Assembly: GCA_016713325.1 (NCBI GenBank) | Contig: JADJPJ010000023.1 | Location: 1 to 64,000, forward strand | Direction: 5' to 3' | DNA: 64,000 nt | Source of the DNA: Candidatus Flexifilum affinis | Lineage (GTDB): Bacteria; Chloroflexota; Anaerolineae; Aggregatilineales; Phototrophicaceae | Shown: piece by piece, positions 58,072 to 64,000 of the stretch | Layout of the letters: each line of letters begins with the position of its first letter | How positions within the stretch are numbered: the first letter of the stretch is position 1 | The notes under the pieces: generated by a model | What the model was told of the DNA's origin: nothing | Seen by the model: only the letters and a program-made list of their open reading frames with translations | The model's database searches: none | Translations under genes and position numbers: made by a program

Positions 58072-58716
58072 CTAAACGTCTGATTTCTTCCAGGCAGTTT
58101 TCATCATGTCGATGACCAGCGGGATCAACCCGCCGAAGCGGCCCTGCCCGATCGGCAGATCCGGGTTGTTGGCGAGGTGCAGGGCGGTGATGCCGTGCTG
58201 GATGGCGATGAAGATGTCCATCGCCTGGGCGGGGGAGATGCCGGGGTCGAGACCCATGGCGGCCAGCGAATCGGCGAGCTGCCGCCGGCCCTCTTCGAGC
58301 GCGGCGTACATCTCGGCCATGGCCGCCTCGGAAGGCTCGAAGCCGGGGACATGCCGCTCGAAGAGCAGTCTGAACAGCTCCGGGTTGGCAATGGACCATT
58401 CCAGGTAGGCGGTCATGTAAGCTTCCGCCTTGTCCCAGCCGGCCAGCGTCCGGCCTTCTTCAACGCGGGCCATCATGGCGCGGAATTCGCGCGTCCCCAC
58501 CAGGAACAGAGTGTCGTAGAGCGCCATCTTGTTGGCGAAGTACTCGTACAGCGACGGCGTCTGCATGCCGAGCGCCCGCGCGATCTCGTTCAGGTTGAGC
58601 GCCGCCACCCCCTGCTCGCGCATGATCTGGCGGGCGGTCAGGACGATGGCGTCGATCATCTCGTCGCGGTTGCGCTGGCGTCGCTGTTTGGGCGAAAGAA
58701 TCTTCTGATCCGTCAC
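58072..58716 (-). CDS. TetR/AcrR-family transcriptional regulator
   Basis: A 214-residue repressor that starts at GTG with GGAG upstream. The helix-turn-helix is at ~25-65 (QGVAALNLNEIARALGMQTPSLYEYF, in parts). The C-terminal domain has the layout of a WHG-type TetR ligand domain. It precedes the maleylpyruvate isomerase-like gene by nine bases and probably controls it and itself. A promoter and a palindrome lie just upstream. Confidence 0.92.
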   Translation of the reverse strand: MTDQKILSPKQRRQRNRDEMIDAIVLTARQIMREQGVAALNLNEIARALGMQTPSLYEYFANKMALYDTLFLVGTREFRAMMARVEEGRTLAGWDKAEAYMTAYLEWSIANPELFRLLFERHVPGFEPSEAAMAEMYAALEEGRRQLADSLAAMGLDPGISPAQAMDIFIAIQHGITALHLANNPDLPIGQGRFGGLIPLVIDMMKTAWKKSDV

Positions 58717-58739
58717 GAAACCTACTCCAGTTCGGTTTC

Positions 58740-58791
58740 CCTAATTGCATTAGGAATACCTTTATGATATAGGATTTCGTGTGTCTGTCAA
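58740..58791 (-). promoter_or_regulatory. TetR gene promoter with overlapping operator-like palindrome
   Basis: On the minus strand TTGACA (58786-58791) and TATCAT (58764-58769) are 16 bp apart. Just downstream, CCTAAT-TGC-ATTAGG (58740-58754) is a perfect 6 bp inverted repeat near the expected transcription start. This suits autorepression by the TetR protein. Confidence 0.7.
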
Positions 58792-58916
58792 GCGGATGGA
58801 ATTCGGTACAATAAACTCAGACGTGTTCATTTGTCGATTGGCGCGACCCTGGCGCTGGCGGAGATCTTCCGCCGCGTGACGTTTGAATCGCAAGTCGGAG
58901 ATGAAGAGGCAACCTG

Positions 58917-59366
58917 ATGGTCGAGATCCGCCGCATCACGCATCTCACCGCCGCCGCGCTGCGTCCTCTGCTGGAAGCCAGCCTGGAGGAAGGCTACGCC
59001 TTCATCGAAACGCTGTGGGAGGAGTACGTGTCGGGCGTCAACCCGTTCATCACGCCGGGCGGGGTGCTGCTCGGCGGCTACGAGGGGGAGGCACTCGTCG
59101 CGGTCGGCGGCGTCCATGTCGATCCTTACGAGGAAGCGCCGGCGGTCGGCCGAGTTCGCCACGTCTACGTCCTGCCCGAGCTGCGCCGCCAGCAGATCGG
59201 CCGCCGGCTGGTGAGCGCGCTGATCGACCACGCCGCCGGGCACTTTGCCACGCTCACACTGCGCACCCCGACCGCTCACGGTGATGCCTTCTACAAGTCG
59301 CTGGGCTTCACCGACGCGCCGCGCTTCGTCCATGCTACCCACTGGCTCGATCTGCGGCGGGGGTGA
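58917..59366 (+). CDS. GNAT-family N-acetyltransferase
   Basis: A 149-residue single-domain acetyltransferase. The acetyl-CoA binding motif A is VRHVYVLPELRRQQIGRRLV (R/Q-x-x-G-x-R/G type, ~83-102), followed by LTLRTPTAHGDAFYKSLGF, a standard GNAT end. GAAGAGG precedes the ATG. Substrate unknown. It is divergent from the TetR gene. Confidence 0.9.
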   Translation: MVEIRRITHLTAAALRPLLEASLEEGYAFIETLWEEYVSGVNPFITPGGVLLGGYEGEALVAVGGVHVDPYEEAPAVGRVRHVYVLPELRRQQIGRRLVSALIDHAAGHFATLTLRTPTAHGDAFYKSLGFTDAPRFVHATHWLDLRRG

Positions 59367-59435
59367 GGGCGCACCGAGTGGTTGGTGTACAATCGAGACT
59401 GCGAGTGAATGGCAGTTGACGGAGAGTGACGCGCG

Positions 59436-60032
59436 ATGTCCCTGGCAATGCCCAAGCCCTCCACATTGGAAGCGTATTTTGCCCTGGAGCATGCTTCAGA
59501 CATCAAGCATGAGTTCCTGAACGGCGAAATTCTGGCGATGGGCGGCGGCAGCAGTGCCCACAACAGCCTCGTCGCTGAAATTCACGGGGGTCTGCACGCG
59601 CAGCTTCGCGGCAGGGGATGCAGGACGTTCATTGGCGACCAGCGTCTGAAGCTGAATACCCGTTCCTACGTCTACCCCGATGTGATGGTCGTCTGCGAAC
59701 AGCCTGCTTTCGTCCTGGACACGGGCCTGGAGAGCCTGCTCAACCCGGTGCTCGTTGTCGAAGTCCTGTCGCCCTCCACCGAACTGTATGACCGATCCGA
59801 GAAGTTCCTGCGCTACCTGGCCCTGGAGTCCCTGCAAGAATACGTCCTGGTCGCGCAGAACCGGCCCCGAGTCGAAGTGTTCACGCGCCAGGCCGACAAC
59901 CGTTGGCTGCTGACAGTCAGCGAGGGCCTCGACTCCACGACGGTCCTGGAATCGATTGACTGCACCCTGTCCCTTGCCGAGATTTACCAGTGGGTCACGT
60001 TCAGCGACGACGACGCCACCGACGACCAATAA
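59436..60032 (+). CDS. Uma2/DUF820-family putative endonuclease
   Basis: A 198-residue protein of the PD-(D/E)xK-like Uma2 family: EFLNGEILAMGGGSSAHNSL, then VYPDVMVVCE (Asp), VLVVEVLSPSTELYD (Glu) and EYVLVAQNRPRVEVF. These families are abundant in Chloroflexota and cyanobacteria; nuclease activity is assumed from the fold. Isolated gene, no toxin-antitoxin partner seen. Confidence 0.9.
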   Translation: MSLAMPKPSTLEAYFALEHASDIKHEFLNGEILAMGGGSSAHNSLVAEIHGGLHAQLRGRGCRTFIGDQRLKLNTRSYVYPDVMVVCEQPAFVLDTGLESLLNPVLVVEVLSPSTELYDRSEKFLRYLALESLQEYVLVAQNRPRVEVFTRQADNRWLLTVSEGLDSTTVLESIDCTLSLAEIYQWVTFSDDDATDDQ

Positions 60033-60041
60033 GAGAGTGCC

Positions 60042-62179
60042 ATGACGAAACGCGCTTCGGGTGTTCGATTTGCATTCTTCTTTCTCCTCCTGGCGCTGCT
60101 GCCCGGCGTATCGGCGCAGGATGCGCTCGACCTGCCCGCCGACCTGTACGTGCTGCTCAACGACGGGCGCATCGAGCGCTACGGCGTTGGCGCGGGCGGG
60201 GTGGCCGGTGCCTCGCCCTCCGACCTCTTCGTCCTCGACTTCGGCGTCGATCCGTCGGGGACACGCATCGCCTTCCGCAGCGAGAACGGCCTGTTCCTGC
60301 TTGACCAGACCGTCCCCGGCGGCGGGGCCATCCCGGTCGAGGGCGCCAGCGCCGACGTGCCGCCCTTCCGCGGACGTGGCGACACCATCGCCTGGTCGCC
60401 GAGCGGCGACGCCATCGCCTACACCACCACCTACGGCGCGCGCGTCTACTTCAGCGACGCCGGGACGCCCGTCTTCCTCGATCTGCGCGAGGCCGCCTTC
60501 CGCCAGTTGAGCTGGTCGCCGGGCGGGCGCTTCCTGGCCGCCGAGTCGGAAAGCGAGGGGTGGGCGTCTGGTGGATCTACCGGCGCGAAGGGGCCGCACT
60601 GTTCCTGACCAGCATCATCACCGACGCTACCGGCACGGCCTGGATCAGCGAGTCCGATATCGTCTTCACTCCCACGGGGGGTGGGCTGCGGCTGATGAGC
60701 CTGGACCGGGCCAACCAGCAGATCAACCTGCTGGATGAAAGCAAGATCTACCGCCTGCCCGCGCTCGATGCCGCCGACGCGCTGGTCTTCTTCGCCCGCG
60801 ACCCGGCCGACGCCGCCATCCCCGAAGGCTATGGCACCCTCTTCCGGCTGGAGCGCGGGGCGGAGTCGGTGCAGGTCGTCGGACAGATCCCGGTGGCGCT
60901 GGGCGGCTTGACCTGGTCGCCCGACGGCCGGCTGCTGGTCGCCTTTCAGGGCGGGGTGCTGGCCTTCTTCAATCCGGTCGATGGTCTGGGCTTCCCGCTG
61001 CCCATCAACGGCGCGGTCGCCTATGACTGGGGTCCAGTGAGCGGCGCGGTCGCCCCGACGCTGGCCGCGCAGGCGACGGAGATTCCCGCTGTCGAGCCAA
61101 CGGCGCTCCCGACGATTGAAGCCACCGCCGAGCCGACGCGCGAACCCACGCCCATCCCGATCGTCACGGCCAGCACACTGGTGCTGGCCGCCGATGGCTA
61201 CTTCCTCGCGCCGGGGACGGACGGCATCGTCCAGGTGTGGCGGCTGCCCGCCGATGGATCGACCCCGACGCCGTTCACGCGCAACACGGCCGACGCCGTC
61301 GAGTTCGCCGTCTCGCCTGTCGCCCAGGCCGTGGCCTACGTGGTCGAGGCCGAGCTGTGGCTGCAAATCGCCAACGAGGCGCCCTTCCGGCTGGCGCGGC
61401 TGAACAGCTTCGCGCCGGCGACCCCGATCTTCAGTCCTGATGGGACGCAGGTGGCCTATGCCGACGAAGGCGCGGGCATCTGGCGCATCGCCATTGAAGC
61501 GGCGCGGGCCGGCGAGGACCCGGAACTACTGCGCGCGCGCGTCACCGACGAGTCCGGGGCTCAGCAGGCGCTGCGCCGCCCGCAGTTCTCGCCCGATGGC
61601 ACCAAACTACTCTTCGACGTCTACACCGGCGCGGATGGCGACCCGAACGCCACCGTCGCCAATAACGTGCTGGATATCGCCACGCGCGAGATGGCCGTCG
61701 GCATTCCGCTGCCCGCCGTCGATCCCCGGCCGACGCGGGCGCGCTGGCTGCGCGACGGGCGCATCTACGCCTATCTGGATGCCTCGGTGGCGGTCGATGC
61801 GCCGCCCGGTATTTACCTGATCGACCCACCGCAGCCCTCTGGCGGCACGCTGATGGCCGGCCTGCCCGGCGGATCGGTGGTGCGGGCGGTCAACGAACCG
61901 CTGCTCGGCATGCTCCGGTTGGTGCTGGCCGACAGCCCCGCGCCGGACGCGCCCCTGACCGTGTCCGACCTGGTGCTGGCCGACGGGACGCTCGCCCCGG
62001 TGATCGACATCGGCCCGCTGACCGCGCCGCGCCTGTCGCCGGAGTCGCGCTTTATCGGCGGCTTCGAGTCGCTGGGTCCGGAGGGCGGCACACTGGCGGT
62101 GATCGACCTGATGACCGGACGGCGCTTCCTGCTCAGCAGCGCGACCGACGCGCGCCAGTTCATCTGGTCGGGGGGGTAA
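60042..62179 (+). pseudogene. Secreted WD40/TolB-like beta-propeller protein, one frameshift
   Basis: Signal peptide RFAFFFLLLALLPGVSAQ is followed by blade repeats (FGVDPSGTRIAF, AWSPSGDAIAY, LSWSPGGRFLA). At 60556-60561, in GAGGGGTGGGC, one G appears missing: the first frame stops at 60608, while a frame one base over opens GVWWIYRREGAALFL and runs to 62179. The second part has more blades (LTWSPDGRLLV, IFSPDGTQVAY, PQFSPDGTKLL) and a Thr/Pro linker near the middle (PTIEATAEPTREPTPIP). Corrected length is ~712 residues. The break at a G-run suggests a sequencing error as easily as a mutation. Role unknown; probably extracellular. Confidence 0.82.
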
Positions 62180-62277
62180 GCGGCCCACATTGTGATCTTG
62201 GTCACTACCCCCGCGCCCCGGTGCGGCGTATGCTGAAGCTGGACGATGTCGAGCCGCCGACGGCGGAAGAGGTGACC

Positions 62278-63291
62278 ATGTCCATACGTGAAACGTACTC
62301 AGGCCCGGTGCTCGACTGGCTGCTGGAGCAAGACGATCCGGGTCCCCGCTACCTGGCCCTGCGCGATCTGCTCGATGGCGCACCGGACGCCCCGGAGCTG
62401 GCCGCCGCCCGCGCCGAAGCCCACACACGCGGCCCGATTGCGGTGGTGCTGGATGCGATGGATCGCGCCGGCTATTGGGTCGAGCCGGGGGCCGGCTACT
62501 CTCCAAAGTACCAGGGAACGGTCTGGTCGCTCATCCTGCTCGCCCAGCTCGGCGCCTCTATTGAGCAGGATGAGCGCATGGCCCGCGCCTGCGCCTACGT
62601 GCTGGACCACACCCTCGCGCCGGGCGGCCAGTTCACCACCAACGGGGCACCCTCCGGCACGGCCGACTGTCTCCAGGGCAATCTGTGCGCCGCCCTGCTC
62701 GACCTGGGCTGCGACGATCCCCGACTGGATGCGGCCTTCGAGTGGATGGCGCGCAGCGTGACCGGCGAGGGCATCGCGCCGATGACCGACCGTCACGCCG
62801 CCGTGCGCTACTACGCCGGCAAATGCGGCCCGCGCTTCGCCTGCGGATCCAACAACAAGCTGCCCTGCGCCTGGGGCGGGGTGAAAGTCATGCTGGCCTT
62901 CAGCAAGTGGCCGGCGGAGCGTCGCACACCGCTGATCGAGCGGGCGATCGCCGAAGGGGCCGACTTCCTGTTCAGCACCGACCCGGCACTGGCCGATTAC
63001 CCGTCCGGTTATGCCGACAAGCCCAGCAGCAACTGGTGGAAGTTCGGCTTCCCGGTCTTCTACGTCACCGATCTGCTGCAAAACGTCGAGGCCCTGACCG
63101 CCCTGGGTTACGGCCACGACCCGCGCCTGACCCACGCGCTCGATCTCATCCGTGGCAAGCAGGATCGGCACGGGCGATGGGCGCTGGAGTACGACTATGC
63201 GGGGAAGACCTGGGTCGACTTCGGTGCGAAGAAGCAGCCGAACAAGTGGGTGACGCTGCGGGCGCTCCGGGTGCTCAAGGCCGCCGCCTGA
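62278..63291 (+). CDS. Terpene-cyclase/prenyltransferase-fold (alpha/alpha toroid) protein
   Basis: A 337-residue cytoplasmic protein. The start at 62278 follows GAAGAGGTG; an in-frame GTG at 62221 is less likely. Sequence patterns such as GTVWSLILLAQLG, ACAYVLDHTL, GGQFTTNGAPSG, LLDLGCDDPRLDAAFEWM and KQDRHGRWALEYD are those of the squalene-hopene cyclase-like helical toroid. The DxDD motif of class II cyclases is absent, so cyclase activity is unlikely. Paired cysteines in GKCGPRFACGSNNKLPCAWG could bind a metal. Function unknown. Confidence 0.72.
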   Translation: MSIRETYSGPVLDWLLEQDDPGPRYLALRDLLDGAPDAPELAAARAEAHTRGPIAVVLDAMDRAGYWVEPGAGYSPKYQGTVWSLILLAQLGASIEQDERMARACAYVLDHTLAPGGQFTTNGAPSGTADCLQGNLCAALLDLGCDDPRLDAAFEWMARSVTGEGIAPMTDRHAAVRYYAGKCGPRFACGSNNKLPCAWGGVKVMLAFSKWPAERRTPLIERAIAEGADFLFSTDPALADYPSGYADKPSSNWWKFGFPVFYVTDLLQNVEALTALGYGHDPRLTHALDLIRGKQDRHGRWALEYDYAGKTWVDFGAKKQPNKWVTLRALRVLKAAA

Positions 63292-63781
63292 ACCTGCCAT
63301 GCGCGCCGGACAGGGTGCACCTGAACCCAGGCAGGAACATCAGGTTGAGTCCCCCATATGTACAAGTTAGCGACTGATCGACGCCATCAGAATAGCGATG
63401 GTCGCGTCGTCCGCCGGGTGTTGAAACACCCGGCTACCCGAAAAAACTGGTCCACTAAAGGGACCAAAAACGCAGGCTCTGGGGTGAGCCCCTTCAGTGG
63501 GCTTGTCGGTTTCTAGCCGAGGCGCTTTAGCCCTCGGCGGCCCCCGCAACCCTTCACTTGGTGCATATGGGATATGCCATACCATACCCCCCCCGACGAC
63601 CACGCTATTTGCGGCGGACGAGGCATGCCTTGTCCCTATGGCCAGAACCGAACACGTCCGCCCCATTATGACCCACGAGCCGCCATCACAAACAGGCCAA
63701 CTTCTGGCTTAGCGGCGTTATGACGGAAGAACAAGAGCGCTGGCGCGTTCCGCTGTCGATTATTTTATGATGAAAATCCTG
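63292..63781. other. Gene-free region with copy B of the hairpin element
   Basis: No gene in this stretch. It holds the element copy at 63353-63571; the rest, about 200 bases up to the promoter at 63782, shows nothing distinctive. Confidence 0.7.
63353..63571. mobile_element. Hairpin-rich element, copy B (opposite orientation to 36852-37112)
   Basis: The ends are CCCATATG and CATATGGG with further partial match, more worn than in copy A. Inside, in reverse order to copy A: 10 bp stem at 63413-63434 (loop GA), GGTCC/GGACC with loop ACTAAAG at 63450-63465, AGCCC/GGGCT, and CCGAGG/CCTCGG near 63518-63538, which replaces the GCAAGC hairpin of copy A. Confidence 0.75.
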
Positions 63782-63810
63782 TTGACAAGTATAGTCGCAG
63801 GACCTATAAT
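63782..63810 (+). promoter_or_regulatory. Perfect consensus sigma-70 promoter
   Basis: TTGACA (63782-63787) and TATAAT (63805-63810) with exactly 17 bp between them. It is the strongest promoter in the window and drives the structured region that follows. Confidence 0.85.
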
Positions 63811-63816
63811 CCCGCC

Positions 63817-63955
63817 GACTTTTCAGGAAAGGGGAGGCATCGCCGGGCACGCCGCCGGTCGATGCAAGTCCGCACCGTGGCGCAAAGTACCATTCCAGCA
63901 GAATAGGCTCGGTAGGCTTGCCGGAACTCCGACAGGTCCGCCGAGTTTTTGTTTG
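63817..63955 (+). ncRNA. Candidate structured RNA or leader (small RNA or riboswitch)
   Basis: The ~140 bases after the promoter contain no long open frame. GCATCG...CGATGC encloses CCGG...CCGG (63837-63866). The 3' part (from ~63906) begins CTCGG and ends CCGAG, then TTTTTGTTT, like an intrinsic terminator. Short strings (GATGCAAGTCC, GCTTGCCGG) recall cobalamin-riboswitch core pieces, but the match is weak and I do not assign a class. It could be a stand-alone RNA or the leader of a gene beyond the right edge. Confidence 0.55.
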
Positions 63956-64000
63956 GCCTCGCCGAACGAGCCCGTCCAGAAAGTCGAAAAATCATTTTAT

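Noticed and set aside
63841..63930. Cobalamin or c-di-GMP-I riboswitch call
   Set aside because: Only short strings resemble conserved core pieces (GATGCAAGTCC, GCGCAAAG); the order and flanking stems do not fit well enough to assign a class without a covariance search.

Overview
The window is GC-rich bacterial DNA with dense genes on both strands. The gene set points to Chloroflexota, probably Anaerolineae-like: a MalT-type LuxR regulator, several ABC solute-binding proteins, CSLREA/beta-helix surface proteins ending in dockerin-like repeats, Thr/Pro-linker CAP proteins and propeller lipoprotein-like genes. This is a judgement from gene style; no rRNA or tRNA gene was recognised.

Layout. 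1-1.25 kb: 3' end of a non-ribosomal peptide synthetase (A-PCP-TE). 1.37-8.0 kb: a six-gene minus-strand signalling locus (two single-domain response regulators, a hybrid kinase, a Methyltransf_19-type methyltransferase, a frameshifted sensor-domain gene and a HisKA_2 kinase). 8.2-9.1 kb: two small genes. 9.45-12.1 kb: MalT-like regulator. 12.1-15.6 kb: a CUT1-type sugar importer without ATPase. 16-21 kb: VOC protein, M23 peptidase/propeller protein, an epimerase and an inserted AT-richer secreted-protein gene flanked by copies of the epimerase 3' end. 21.3-29.6 kb: a divergent oligopeptide-import/peptidase cluster (DppC, DppB, MlrC-like, solute-binding protein, two serine hydrolases). 30.1-33.8 kb: U32 peptidase and aldo/keto reductase. 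34.1-45.7 kb: three tandem paralogous secreted beta-helix proteins that grow from about 2 to 3 to 9 repeat blocks. 45.8-53.6 kb: a lone terminase, ClpC, and a three-gene locus built on a Trp-rich repeat membrane protein; nearly every gene here is broken by 1-2 base indels, which looks more like consensus error than decay. 53.7-63.3 kb: alpha/beta hydrolase, CAP protein, DinB/maleylpyruvate-isomerase-like enzyme with TetR regulator, GNAT, Uma2, propeller protein, cyclase-like protein. The last 0.7 kb holds an element copy and a candidate structured RNA with a perfect consensus promoter.

The most unusual content lies between genes. I see (1) a 154-156 bp MITE-like element, two copies in opposite orientation, each with 13 bp inverted ends and a 3 bp target duplication; (2) a second 220-260 bp inverted-end element, two copies; (3) families of hairpins whose flanks and loops are conserved while the stems differ and remain perfectly self-complementary; (4) two cases where the last 24-52 bases of a gene reappear downstream with a different stop codon, as if a segment had inserted at the gene end and brought its own copy. 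The strongest candidates for something undescribed are the stem-variable hairpin families, the Trp-rich repeat locus, and the candidate RNA at the right edge.
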